Positions 17,781 to 26,663 of a stretch of 64,000 nucleotides of DNA are shown here, in pieces. Under the pieces are notes generated by a model. The model ran no database searches. It saw nothing but the letters and a program-made list of their open reading frames with translations, and was not told where the DNA came from. Source of the stretch: Caballeronia sp. SEWSISQ10-4 2 (lineage in GTDB: Bacteria; Pseudomonadota; Gammaproteobacteria; Burkholderiales; Burkholderiaceae); assembly GCF_030464885.1 (NCBI RefSeq), contig NZ_JALPRJ010000033.1, positions 35,598-99,597 of the forward strand, given 5' to 3'. The position numbers and the translations under genes are program-made. Positions within the stretch are counted from its first letter, which is position 1; each line of letters begins with the position of its first letter.

Positions 17781-17819
17781 ACAAAAAACCCGCCTTTTCC
17801 TTTCAGGCGGGTTTTTTGT
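17781..17819. terminator. Bidirectional terminator between argG and murB
   Basis: ACAAAAAACCCGCC pairs with GGCGGGTTTTTTGT over 14 bp. T runs on both strands suit the convergent argG and murB genes. Confidence 0.9.
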
Positions 17820-17837
17820 TGGCGCGGCGGCTTTAAA

Positions 17838-18857
17838 TCAAAGACACACCGGCTCCGCTTCCAGCTCGACCGCGAAGCGCGCGTGGACGTCGCGTTTTAT
17901 GGCGCCGGCGAGTTCAAGAATCTGTGCACCCGAGGCGCCGCCGCGGTTCACCAGCACCAGCGCCTGCCGGTCGTGCACAGCGGCCGCGCCGATCGCGCGG
18001 CCTTTCCAGCCGCATCGGTCGATTAACCAGCCTGCAGCAAGCTTGAACTGGCCGTCCGGCTGCTTATAGGACACCACATCGGGTTCGCGGGCCTTCAACG
18101 CATCGAAGGCGGTCGCGCTCACCACCGGGTTCTTGAAGAAGCTTCCTGCGTTCCCCAACACGCGCCAGTCTGGCAACTTGGCCTGACGCACGGCGACGAC
18201 GGTATCGAAGATAGCTTGCGGATCGTTCGCGCCGCTTGTCTGCAGCACCCGCGCGATATCCGCGTAATCCGCGCGCGGCATCCACACTTTCGGTAGACGA
18301 AACGTCACCGATACGATCACAAATCGCCCGCGCCCTTCCCGCTTGAAAAAGCTGTCGCGATAGCCGAACGCGCACGCATCGCGATCGAATTCCCACGTTT
18401 CTCCCGTCGATAATTCGATCGCGCGCAAACGCTCGAAGCGCTCGCCCATTTCCAGCCCGTAGGCGCCGATGTTCTGGATCGGCGCCGCGCCCACCGTACC
18501 CGGAATCAACGCGAGGTTTTCGAGTCCGGGCAAGCCTTGCGACAGGGTCCACGCGACGAATTCGTGCCAGTTCTCTCCCGCACCTGCTTCGACGAGAACT
18601 GCATCCTCGTCTTCGCCAACCACCCGCCGGCCGCGCAATTCCACCAGCAACGCAAGGCCGTCGAAATCCTTTGTCAGCACGACGTTGCTGCCACCGCCGA
18701 GCACCAATCGCGACAGGCCCTCGATGCGCGTGTCATGCCCAAGCGCCGGGATCTGCGCTTCTTCCGTCAGCCGAATGGCGTGCTTGGCACGGACGTCGAA
18801 ACCGAACGTGTTATGTGCGAGCAGCGGGTAATCGCAGAGAAGTTCGAACTCAGACAT
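17838..18857 (-). CDS. murB: UDP-N-acetylenolpyruvoylglucosamine reductase
   Basis: The FAD enzyme that reduces UDP-GlcNAc-enolpyruvate to UDP-MurNAc with NADPH. The 339-residue product starts MSEFELLCDYPLLAHNTFGF and has the FAD loop LGGGSNVVL. GTVGAAPIQNIGAYG (phosphate binding), RDSFFK, the catalytic serine segment NAGSFFKNPVVS and a late conserved Glu follow. Length and the extra mid-domain fit type I MurB. It is divergent from yajQ. Confidence 0.95.
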   Translation of the reverse strand: MSEFELLCDYPLLAHNTFGFDVRAKHAIRLTEEAQIPALGHDTRIEGLSRLVLGGGSNVVLTKDFDGLALLVELRGRRVVGEDEDAVLVEAGAGENWHEFVAWTLSQGLPGLENLALIPGTVGAAPIQNIGAYGLEMGERFERLRAIELSTGETWEFDRDACAFGYRDSFFKREGRGRFVIVSVTFRLPKVWMPRADYADIARVLQTSGANDPQAIFDTVVAVRQAKLPDWRVLGNAGSFFKNPVVSATAFDALKAREPDVVSYKQPDGQFKLAAGWLIDRCGWKGRAIGAAAVHDRQALVLVNRGGASGAQILELAGAIKRDVHARFAVELEAEPVCL

Positions 18858-18890
18858 TGAGGAAGCGCTTGGGTCGGATCAGGGGCGGCC

Positions 18891-18920
18891 TTGGGCAAAC
18901 CGGGACGGCATCGGTAGAAT
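18891..18920 (+). promoter_or_regulatory. Probable yajQ promoter
   Basis: TTGGGC (18891-18896), an 18-bp spacer and TAGAAT (18915-18920) lie 70 bp before the yajQ start. Confidence 0.45.
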
Positions 18921-18988
18921 GACGTTGGTCCGTGATTATAGCGAGTGCGTGCATGTCTTACGCCTCGCCTCAACGAAGGGGAATACAG

Positions 18989-19474
18989 ATGCCATCGTTT
19001 GACGTCGTCAGCGAAGCAAACATGATCGAGGTGAAAAACGCCATCGAGCAATCGAACAAGGAAATTGCCACGCGTTTCGACTTCAAGGGTTCGGACGCGC
19101 GCGTCGAGCAAAAGGATCGTGAATTGACGCTTTTTGCCGACGACGATTTCAAGCTCGGCCAAGTCAAGGACGTGGTGTTGTCCAAGCTCGCGAAGCGCAA
19201 TGTGGACGTGCGTTTTCTCGATTACGGCAAGATCGAGAAGATTGGCGGCGACAAGCTGAAGCAAGTCGTCGAAATCAAGAAAGGCGTAACCGGCGATCTG
19301 GCGAAGAAAATCGTCAAGATGATCAAGGACAGCAAGATCAAGGTCCAGGCGAGCATTCAGGGCGACGCGGTGCGTATCAACGGCACGAAGCGCGATGACC
19401 TGCAAAGCGCCATCGCATTGCTGAAGAAGGACGTGACGGATACGCCGCTGGATTTTAATAATTTCCGCGATTAA
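18989..19474 (+). CDS. yajQ: YajQ-family nucleotide-binding protein
   Basis: A 161-residue protein of the UPF0234/YajQ family (MPSFDVVSEANMIEVKNAIE, GKIEKIGGDKLKQVV, GDAVRINGTKRDDLQ) with two ferredoxin-like halves. Relatives bind nucleic acids, and in some species cyclic di-GMP. ATG 18989 is chosen by family alignment and by GAAGGGG about eight bases upstream; the frame is open to 18932. Confidence 0.93.
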   Translation: MPSFDVVSEANMIEVKNAIEQSNKEIATRFDFKGSDARVEQKDRELTLFADDDFKLGQVKDVVLSKLAKRNVDVRFLDYGKIEKIGGDKLKQVVEIKKGVTGDLAKKIVKMIKDSKIKVQASIQGDAVRINGTKRDDLQSAIALLKKDVTDTPLDFNNFRD

Positions 19475-19690
19475 GCATGATCGGGTTGCGTTGAATCACG
19501 CCTCGCAGCGAATAAGAAAGCCAGAAAGCCGCCTTCAGGGCCAAGCCGGTCGCTTAGCCCGTTGAAAAGGTGGCCGAGACCGAGGGGATGCAGGTACTTT
19601 GACGCGTCACCCGCGATTGGACTTACCGACAGTAAACTCGACTCTGGTGGCGAGCGACCGTGCGCCGGCGATGACTGGGACTTCGCGTGG

Positions 19691-21196
19691 CTACCGCTCA
19701 GTGGAGGCGGAATTCTCGGGAAATATCAGCCGGTAGTTCTTCAGGTCCTCTTTGAACGCATTGCAGCGCCCGAGCTGCTCCTGCACATCGTGCAGTGGCT
19801 GGTTGTACTCAAAGCGTGAAGTCCAGTCGTAAATACGCGCCATTCCCCTTACGTACGGACCGGCTTCGCGGTCGTTGGTCAACCGCTTCAGCGGTAGCAG
19901 ATAGTCCTCACGATATACGGTCGGAATGACGATTCGGCAAAGGCCGGCGTCGGTGAGCACGCAGTTCATTGCAAGCCGCGCCGTGCGACCGTTGCCGTCC
20001 TGAAAGGGATGGACTTCTGACACAACGAACATCGTCATGAGCGCGCGAGCTACTGGGTCAGCGAGCGCGTTGATGCGTGAAAAGCCTTCTGCCAGGGTTG
20101 CCGGGACCTGCTCCGGCAGGACAAAGAGCGTGTTGCCCGCCATATTCCGTTTTTCTTTCCACTGTCCCGGGCCCTTATCCGGACGCGCCTGCATCACGAG
20201 CGCATTCACGTTTTTGAGCCAGGCAAGAAAGTCATCGGCAGTCGTCGCCGGCCGGCCCCGCCAGGGCGCTGTGGCGGCAGCCTGGAACGTGCCAAGAATG
20301 TCGTGTGAGTCCTCAGAACGGTTCGGAATGATGGCGCCCTGAAAGACAATCTGCTCGGCTTCCTCAACCTCGAACGTCGTACCTTCGATGAAATTTGAAA
20401 AATACGCTTCGAAGAAAGCAAAATTCTCAAGCGCTCTTCCCGATGCAGCCGGGTTTGCTGGATGTGCAAACACCTCGCCCGCCAGTGCGGCATGCAAAAC
20501 ATCGAACAGCTCCAGCCGGTCCGGGTCATACGGTTTGCCCGACGCGCGCGCGAGCGCCAGCTTGCTGCTCAGCTTCTTTTCTTCGTGCGTGCCGAGCAGT
20601 GCGCCGATAATGCCGTCCAGGCGCTTGCCGGCCACTTGCATGTCGAGCTTGTCGGCAACCGTTTTTGCCTGGTCGCGCAGGTCGTTGAGCTTGAAGTCGC
20701 CCCGAATGGTGAGAATTTTGTCGAGACGGGATTCGATATTTTCCTGCGGCAGCACTCGCCCAGATGAACCGCGCGCTGTTGCCATGTTCTCGAGGAAGCC
20801 ACGCGCTTCGCTCGGCAGATAGATGCTTCGGTGCGGCACGTCGGGCGCGGGCGGCTCAAGCAAAGGCCCATCACCGATGTGCACTTCGACAATCAGCCCA
20901 GGCATCTCAAGGGTGCGGCGCCGCTGTCCGCGACGCACGTGAATCGCACCGTCGATCGGCCGATGCTCAAGCGCGGAGCGAAAGGCCAGCACGGCACCTG
21001 GGAGCAGGTGGCTGACAATCGCCGCCCAGTTCCGGAGAACGACCGCTTCAAGTGGACTGTCGATATTGCGCGTGTAGACGCCGCGATAAATGCGCCGGAG
21101 ATTTCCGGCATCCAACTGTCGGCGCAACGCACGCGCCTCTGCTCCGTCTTCTCTGGAAAAAACGACTTCTGCGGTGTCTCTGTCCGAATTCTGCAT
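19691..21196 (-). CDS. Fic-domain protein with N-terminal AbiEi-like winged helix
   Basis: A 501-residue fusion. Residues about 15-110 (ALRRQLDAGNLRRIYRGVYT, then VLAFRSALEHRP) resemble the winged-helix domain of AbiEi antitoxins. The rest is a Fic AMP-transferase with the catalytic motif HPFQDGNGRTAR (about 396-407). An upstream SNFIEGT segment (about 265) matches the [S/T]xxxE[G/N] inhibitory helix, so activity may be self-restrained. Fic enzymes usually transfer AMP to target-protein hydroxyls. GAGAGG precedes the ATG. Its upstream DNA carries five copies of a 17-bp motif, suggesting that the N-terminal domain represses its own promoter. The flanking genes are core genes, so this is an inserted accessory gene. 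Confidence 0.82.
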   Translation of the reverse strand: MQNSDRDTAEVVFSREDGAEARALRRQLDAGNLRRIYRGVYTRNIDSPLEAVVLRNWAAIVSHLLPGAVLAFRSALEHRPIDGAIHVRRGQRRRTLEMPGLIVEVHIGDGPLLEPPAPDVPHRSIYLPSEARGFLENMATARGSSGRVLPQENIESRLDKILTIRGDFKLNDLRDQAKTVADKLDMQVAGKRLDGIIGALLGTHEEKKLSSKLALARASGKPYDPDRLELFDVLHAALAGEVFAHPANPAASGRALENFAFFEAYFSNFIEGTTFEVEEAEQIVFQGAIIPNRSEDSHDILGTFQAAATAPWRGRPATTADDFLAWLKNVNALVMQARPDKGPGQWKEKRNMAGNTLFVLPEQVPATLAEGFSRINALADPVARALMTMFVVSEVHPFQDGNGRTARLAMNCVLTDAGLCRIVIPTVYREDYLLPLKRLTNDREAGPYVRGMARIYDWTSRFEYNQPLHDVQEQLGRCNAFKEDLKNYRLIFPENSASTER

Positions 21197-21223
21197 GATT
21201 CCGCCCTCTCGTGGCGGTTCGAT

Positions 21224-21390
21224 TGTCCGAAATGTGTAGATATGTTACCCAATTTTGTCCGAAACATGTAGAAATATGGATTTTATGCGCCCCTATTTAT
21301 GTCCGAAAAACACCCAATTGGGTAGATATTCTGGGCTGCATGTCCGAAACATGCTGAATAGCCAAGACAAATTGTCCGAAATGTGTAGAA
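21224..21390 (-). promoter_or_regulatory. Five-copy TGTCCGAAA motif array upstream of the Fic gene
   Basis: Plus-strand copies of TGTCCGAAAYRTGTAGA start at 21224, 21256, 21300 (diverged after TGTCCGAAA), 21341 (last bases changed) and 21373. All are in one orientation. A sixth partial copy (TGTCCGAATTC) starts at 21181 inside the first codons of the gene. Two ACCCAATT segments (about 21247 and 21312) lie between copies. Spacing is 32-44 bp, roughly three to four helical turns. The array ends at the gene start, so it is most likely an operator for the AbiEi-like domain or another regulator. Confidence 0.7.
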
Positions 21391-21732
21391 TTCTCTCTCG
21401 CTGGGTGCTGCATCTCAAGGACCTTCGCGCCCGATGACGAAGCCCGGTACGCCACCAAGGTTGATACACGTAGGACTCTTACAAAAGTGGCCCTGAGTTG
21501 ACCACTTACGCCCGTCTGGCAAGAACGCGTCGGCAGCCCGAGTGCACCTTTGCAATCGCATCCCTGCTCGAACACCTTTGCGTCGGCGAAAAGACCGGAC
21601 ATGAAGAAGCCCCTGTCAGTCATTGACCGACAGGGGCTGTTTTGACGAATCAGAACGCCTGTTTCAACAGATTAAGCGATCGCCTTGCTTCAGGGCGGCT
21701 TTCTCACTTTTGCGACGCGGTTTTACGGCGGT
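21391..21732. other. 342-bp region between the motif array and plsY
   Basis: No gene is supported. It contains one hairpin (21608-21638) listed separately. Confidence 0.5.
21608..21638. terminator. Hairpin, probable terminator of plsY
   Basis: The 10-bp stem AGCCCCTGTC / GACAGGGGCT has an 11-base loop. T tracts are short on both sides (GTTTTG on plus, TTCTTC on minus). It lies about 95 bp past the plsY stop. Confidence 0.5.
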
Positions 21733-22356
21733 TTATTTAAGCGCTTCCGCCGCGCGCTTCTTCTCGCCGATGCGGCTCTCCTTGCCATCCAGCAGCTTCT
21801 TGATGTTCCCCCGATGCCGCCAGATAAGCAGCGCGCTCATCGCGGCGACCGCGACTGAAATGCGGCTTGGGCCGAAAAGGAAGATGTCAAAGAACGGCGC
21901 GAATACCGCCGATACCAGCGCGGCCATCGACGAATAGCGGAAGAACAACGCGATGATCACCCACGTCAGCAAGGTCGCCAGCCCGAGCACCGGATTGATG
22001 GCGAGCAGCACGCCCGCCGCGGTCGCAACACCCTTACCGCCCTGAAACTTGAAGAATATCGGGAACAGATGCCCGAGAAACACGGCGATGGCGGCCAGCG
22101 CCACAGCCGTGAAATCCAGCCCGAAACGTGCCCCGAAATGCACGACCAACCACACCGGCAGCCAGCCTTTGAAGGCGTCGCCAAGCAACGTCAGGACCGC
22201 TGCCAGCTTGTTGCCCGTGCGCAGCACGTTCGTCGCACCCGGATTGCCCGAGCCGTACGAACGCGGGTCCGCGAGACCCATGGTAGAACTCACGACCACC
22301 GCAAACGAGATCGAACCGATCAGGTAAGCCACCACAGCGACAATCACATTGTTCAT
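21733..22356 (-). CDS. plsY: Glycerol-3-phosphate acyltransferase PlsY
   Basis: PlsY makes lysophosphatidic acid from acyl-phosphate and glycerol-3-phosphate in the inner membrane. The 207-residue product has several membrane segments and the three family motifs: GSISFAVVVSS, SGNPGATNVLRTGNK, and GHLFPIFFKFQGGKGVATAAG. IWRHRGNIKKLLDGKE closes it as in other PlsY proteins. ATG 22356 is chosen by homology with a weak AAGAAGAAA upstream. ybaK lies 56 bp upstream on the same strand. Confidence 0.95.
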   Translation of the reverse strand: MNNVIVAVVAYLIGSISFAVVVSSTMGLADPRSYGSGNPGATNVLRTGNKLAAVLTLLGDAFKGWLPVWLVVHFGARFGLDFTAVALAAIAVFLGHLFPIFFKFQGGKGVATAAGVLLAINPVLGLATLLTWVIIALFFRYSSMAALVSAVFAPFFDIFLFGPSRISVAVAAMSALLIWRHRGNIKKLLDGKESRIGEKKRAAEALK

Positions 22357-22412
22357 TGATTTCTTCTTATCTTCGGGAATGCAGGCGCGAGCGAAACTCC
22401 GGGACCCGCATT

Positions 22413-22904
22413 TTAATCGACGCTCGCGCAACTCACGGGAGTAGCCTTGAGCAGCTCGGTCAGGACCGGCGGCGCGATGCTCACCAGATACCCGCGCCGC
22501 CCGCCGTTCAGATAGATTGTGTCGAGCTCGAAGATGCTCGATTCCACGTACACCGGCATCGCCTTTCTCGTGCCGAATGGCGATGTGCCGCCGATCAAGA
22601 ACCCCGAATGTCGGTTCGCCACTTCAGGCTTGCACGGCTCGACGCGCTTCACGCCAATTTGCCTCGCAAGATTCTTGGTCGAGACGGTTTTATCGCCGTG
22701 CATGAGCACGATCAGCGGCTTCGCCTGCTCGTCTTCCATCACGAGCGTCTTGATCACGTGATGTTCATCTACACCAAGCTGGCGCGCCGATTCCTCCGTG
22801 CCACCATGCTCGACATACTCATAAGGATGCTCGCCGAATGCGACCTTGTGCCGACGCAAAAACTGTGTGGCCGGCGTTTCGGAAATGTGTTTTACCTTGG
22901 ACAT
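22413..22904 (-). CDS. ybaK: Cys-tRNA(Pro)/Cys-tRNA(Cys) deacylase YbaK-type
   Basis: A 163-residue protein of the YbaK/EbsC family, which hydrolyses mischarged Cys-tRNA(Pro). KTLVMEDEQAKPLIVLMHGD, the catalytic-lysine region KNLARQIG, and GFLIGGTSPFGTRKAMPVYVE are family hallmarks. ATG 22904 is where homology begins. It probably forms a two-gene unit with plsY. Confidence 0.88.
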   Translation of the reverse strand: MSKVKHISETPATQFLRRHKVAFGEHPYEYVEHGGTEESARQLGVDEHHVIKTLVMEDEQAKPLIVLMHGDKTVSTKNLARQIGVKRVEPCKPEVANRHSGFLIGGTSPFGTRKAMPVYVESSIFELDTIYLNGGRRGYLVSIAPPVLTELLKATPVSCASVD

Positions 22905-23029
22905 GACGGCATTGTAGCGGCGCGAAAGCACGGCCACCATCGGCCGAACGGCCAATTGTGCGAGCCGATTTACTGTGGCACGATCGTTCGCAAATGCTCA
23001 TCCGGCGTGCGCCACCCAGGAGACTCAAC

Positions 23030-24181
23030 GTGATTCGCGATGCAGAAACCCAGACCTTGCTTGAAGACGCCATTCGACGTTTTGTGCGCGAGACGCTCGT
23101 GCCACGCGAAGCCGAAGTGGACGAGACCGACCAGATTCCCGCCGATGTGCTCGCCGCCATGCGCGAGATCGGCTTGTTCGGGCTGACCATTCCGGAGGCT
23201 TACGGCGGACTCGGGCTGACCATGGAAGAGGAAGTGCGCGTGGCGTTCGAACTTGGCCAGACATCGCCGGCTTTCCGGTCCGTGATCGGCACAAACAATG
23301 GCATCGGCTCGATCGGCATTCTGCTCGACGGCAGCGAGGAGCAGAAGCAGCACTATCTGCCCAAGCTCGCCGCGGGTGAGCTGATCGGGTCGTTCTGCCT
23401 GACCGAGCCGGACTCGGGCTCGGACGCGGCGTCGCTGAAAACCACGGCGCGCAAGAACGGCGATCACTACGTGCTGAACGGCACGAAGCGCTTCATCACG
23501 AACGCGCCCGAAGCCGGCATCTTCACGGTGATGGCACGCACGAGCGACGCACAAGGCGCGAGCGGCATCTCGGCGTTCATTGTGGAGCGGGAATCCCCCG
23601 GGCTGTCGCTTGGCAAACCCGACAAGAAAATGGGTCAGCGCGGCGCACACACGTGCGACGTGATCTTCGAGAATTGCCGCATTCCGGCCGGGCAATTGAT
23701 CGGCGGCGTGGAAGGCGTCGGGTTCAAGACAGCAATGAAGGTGCTCGATAAAGGGCGCTTGCACATTGCGGCGGTGGCGATCGGTGCAGCCAAACGGATG
23801 CTGCGCGACGCCCTCGCCTACGCCATGGAGCGCAAGCAGTTCGGCCAGCCGATCGTCGAATTTCAGCTCGTGCAGGCCATGCTTGCCGACAGCAAGACCG
23901 AGATCTACGCGGCCGAATGCATGGTGCTCGACGCCGCGCGCCGCCGCGACGAGGGCCGCGATGTATCAATAGAAGCTTCGTGCGCCAAGTACTTCGCGAC
24001 CGAGATGTGCGGCCGCGTGGCCGATCGCGCGGTGCAGGTGCACGGTGGCGCGGGTTATATCTCGGAGTACGGCATCGAACGTTTTTATCGCGACGTGCGG
24101 CTGTTCAGGCTCTACGAAGGCACATCGCAGATCCAACAAGTGATCATCGCTCGCGGGTTGATGCGCGGCACGGAGATTTGA
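23030..24181 (+). CDS. Acyl-CoA dehydrogenase
   Basis: A 383-residue flavoenzyme that oxidises an acyl-CoA to the 2-enoyl-CoA. FCLTEPDSGSDAASLKTTA and KRFITNAPEA are the FAD/substrate signatures. QVHGGAGYISEYGIERFYRD and LYEGTSQIQQ, with the usual catalytic-base Glu, are near the end. The GTG start at 23030 is chosen because CAGGAG lies eight bases upstream. The stop is one base from the ATG of the CoA ligase, so the pair is coupled. Chain-length preference cannot be read from the sequence. Confidence 0.92.
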   Translation: MIRDAETQTLLEDAIRRFVRETLVPREAEVDETDQIPADVLAAMREIGLFGLTIPEAYGGLGLTMEEEVRVAFELGQTSPAFRSVIGTNNGIGSIGILLDGSEEQKQHYLPKLAAGELIGSFCLTEPDSGSDAASLKTTARKNGDHYVLNGTKRFITNAPEAGIFTVMARTSDAQGASGISAFIVERESPGLSLGKPDKKMGQRGAHTCDVIFENCRIPAGQLIGGVEGVGFKTAMKVLDKGRLHIAAVAIGAAKRMLRDALAYAMERKQFGQPIVEFQLVQAMLADSKTEIYAAECMVLDAARRRDEGRDVSIEASCAKYFATEMCGRVADRAVQVHGGAGYISEYGIERFYRDVRLFRLYEGTSQIQQVIIARGLMRGTEI

Positions 24182-24182
24182 T

Positions 24183-25703
24183 ATGGAAATGGATGTCGAT
24201 GCCCTGCTCGCCGCGCTGCCCACGCGTATTTCGGAGATTCCCGCGCGCATCGCCGCCCGCGATCCGCAGCATATTGTGTTGATCGAAGACGGGCGGCGTA
24301 TGAGCGCGGCGCAACTCGTGCAAACCATCGACGACACCGCCCGGCAGCTTGCCAGTCTCGGCGTGCGAGGCGGCGATCGCGTGATGATCGTGAGTGAGAA
24401 TTGCATCGCGCAGGTCGTGCTGATGTTCGCCACGGCGAAGCTCGACGCGTGGTGTTTGCTCACGAACGCGCGCCTTTCGGCAAGCGAAGTGGATGCAATC
24501 CGCAATCACGCGAAGCCGCGTGTGGTGGCGTTTACCGTGGGCACATCGAAGGACGCGGCGAGTCATGCGGATCGGTTGCACGCTGCATCAAACGCTGATG
24601 CCTGGCGTTTTGTCGTCGATGACTCCGTGGCGCCGGAACCTGTGGAAACAGATCCGGCCCGTCAATGTGCGGCGCTGATCTACACCACCGGCACGACCGG
24701 CGCTCCGAAAGGCGTGATGCTGTCGCATCGCAACGTGCTGTTTATCGCGGCAATGTCCAGCACGCTGCGGCGTGTGACGCCCGACGACGTGGTGTATGCC
24801 GTGCTGCCGATTACGCACATCTACGGGCTGGCGTCGGTGTGTCTTGGCAGTTTGTACGCCGGCGCGACGCTCAGGCTCGCGCCGCGTTTCGCACCGGACG
24901 CCGTGCGACGGGCATTGGCCGAAGAGAATGTATCGATCTTCCAGGGCGTGCCGGCCATGCACGCAAAGCTCGTCGAACAGGTGCAAGCGAGCGGCACACC
25001 ATGGCGCGCGCCCGCGTTGCGCTTTGCCTATTCCGGCGGGTCTGCCCTCGATGCCGCATTGAAGGCGCGCGTCGAAAGCGTGTACCAAGTGCCGCTGCAC
25101 AACGGTTATGGGATGACGGAAAGCAGTCCGACCATCTCGCAGACCATGCTCGACGCACCGCGCGAGGACTGCTCCGCAGGCGAGCCGATACCCGGAATCG
25201 AACTGCGATTCGTCGCAATGGATGGCGTGGATGTGGCGCTGGGCGAGGTCGGCGAATTGTGGGTGCGCGGGCCGAACGTGATGCTCGGTTATTACCGCAA
25301 TGAAGCGCAGACGCGCGCGACGCTCACGCAAGACGGCTGGCTGCGAACCGGCGATCTCGCGCGTCAGGCGGCCGATGGCGCGCTGTATATCGTGGGGCGC
25401 AGCAAGGAACTGATCATCCGTTCGGGCTTCAACGTGTATCCGGCTGAAGTCGAGAACGTACTGAACTCACACCCGGACGTGCTGCAATCGGCGGTGATCG
25501 GCCGGGCGGTCGAGGGCAACGAGGAAGTGATTGCGTTCGTCGAACTGGTGCCGTCGGTGCATGCGCTGCCTGCCGATATCGTCGAATGGTGCGAAGCGCG
25601 TCTTGCGCCATATAAGCGTCCCGCCGAGATCCGGGTGCTCGCCGCACTGCCGGCGGCATCGACGGGGAAGGTGTTGAAGCACAAGCTGCGGGACGAGCTT
25701 TAG
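24183..25703 (+). CDS. Class I adenylate-forming acyl-CoA ligase
   Basis: This 506-residue ANL enzyme activates a carboxylic acid with ATP to its CoA thioester. Motifs in order: IYTTGTTGAPKGVMLSHRN (P-loop), the aromatic-site region YGMTES, GELWVRGPNVMLGYY, DGWLRTGDLA, GRSKELIIRSGFNVYPAEVE, and the catalytic lysine in GKVLKHKLRDEL near the C-terminus. It is directly behind the acyl-CoA dehydrogenase, so the two likely activate and then desaturate the same acid. The substrate is unknown (fatty, aromatic or branched). It is convergent with xerD. Confidence 0.9.
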   Translation: MEMDVDALLAALPTRISEIPARIAARDPQHIVLIEDGRRMSAAQLVQTIDDTARQLASLGVRGGDRVMIVSENCIAQVVLMFATAKLDAWCLLTNARLSASEVDAIRNHAKPRVVAFTVGTSKDAASHADRLHAASNADAWRFVVDDSVAPEPVETDPARQCAALIYTTGTTGAPKGVMLSHRNVLFIAAMSSTLRRVTPDDVVYAVLPITHIYGLASVCLGSLYAGATLRLAPRFAPDAVRRALAEENVSIFQGVPAMHAKLVEQVQASGTPWRAPALRFAYSGGSALDAALKARVESVYQVPLHNGYGMTESSPTISQTMLDAPREDCSAGEPIPGIELRFVAMDGVDVALGEVGELWVRGPNVMLGYYRNEAQTRATLTQDGWLRTGDLARQAADGALYIVGRSKELIIRSGFNVYPAEVENVLNSHPDVLQSAVIGRAVEGNEEVIAFVELVPSVHALPADIVEWCEARLAPYKRPAEIRVLAALPAASTGKVLKHKLRDEL

Positions 25704-25716
25704 CCTCTAATAACCC

Positions 25717-26640
25717 TCAACCGCGCGGATGATGCTCCTTGTGCAGGATCCTCAAGCGCTCGCGTGCGACGTGGGTGTAGATCTGCGTCGTGGAGATATC
25801 CGTGTGGCCGAGCAGCATTTGCACCACGCGCAGATCGGCACCGTGATTGAGCAAGTGCGTGGCAAACGCGTGGCGCAACGTATGCGGCGAGAGCGGCGCG
25901 CGCACGTCGCCGGTAAGCGCGTGGCGCTTGATGATGTTCCAGAACTGCTGACGCGTCATGCCTTCGCCGCGCGTGGTAACGAACAGGGCATCTGCGGCGC
26001 GGGCGCCTAGCAACGCCGGCCGCGATTCGCGCAAATATCGTTCGATCCAGTCGTGCGCCACGGCGCCAAACGGGATGAGGCGCTCCTTCGAACCCTTGCC
26101 CATCACGCGCACCACGCCTTCGTTCAGGCCGACTTCCACGGTCTTCAGGGTCACGAGTTCGGTTACGCGCAGGCCGCTCGCGTACATGAGCTCAAGCATG
26201 GTCCGGTCGCGCAAACCGAGCGCGGTTTCCACATCGGGCGCGTTCAGCAGCGCCTCGACCTGGGCTTCGTTCAAGGTCTTGGGAAAGCGCGGCGGCTGTT
26301 TGGCCGAGCGCAGCTTCAAGGTGGGATCGGCGGGCGCGCGATGTTCTCGCAACGCCCACCCGTAGTAGCGTCGAAAAACAGATAACCGGCGGTTTGCCGA
26401 GGTCGCTTTGTCCGCGCGGCGGGCAGCGAGATAGCCGTTCATGTCGGCTTCGGTGGCCGTATCGACGCTCGCGCCGCGCGTCGTCGACAACCACTCGGCG
26501 AACAAGCGCAAATCCCGCCGGTACGCTTCGAGCGAGTTTTTGGCGAGACCATGTTCGAGCCAGAGCGCGTCGCAAAAGAGATCGATCGATGCGCCGCTCG
26601 ACACGAGTTCCGGCGCGCGTTCTGCCTCGGTCACTTCCAT
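25717..26640 (-). CDS. xerD: Tyrosine recombinase XerD
   Basis: XerD works with XerC at dif to resolve chromosome dimers. The 307-residue product has an N-terminal SAM-like domain (LFCDALWLEHGLAKNSLEAY) and all catalytic residues: R158 (GLRVTEL), K182 (GKGSKER), H253/R256 (HTLRH), H279 and nucleophile Y288 (QIYTHV). ATG 26640 is supported by AGGAA seven bases upstream. It follows queG by 23 bp on the same strand, so the two are probably one operon. Confidence 0.93.
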   Translation of the reverse strand: MEVTEAERAPELVSSGASIDLFCDALWLEHGLAKNSLEAYRRDLRLFAEWLSTTRGASVDTATEADMNGYLAARRADKATSANRRLSVFRRYYGWALREHRAPADPTLKLRSAKQPPRFPKTLNEAQVEALLNAPDVETALGLRDRTMLELMYASGLRVTELVTLKTVEVGLNEGVVRVMGKGSKERLIPFGAVAHDWIERYLRESRPALLGARAADALFVTTRGEGMTRQQFWNIIKRHALTGDVRAPLSPHTLRHAFATHLLNHGADLRVVQMLLGHTDISTTQIYTHVARERLRILHKEHHPRG

Positions 26641-26663
26641 TGATTTTTCCTGTGAGCGTGAGG

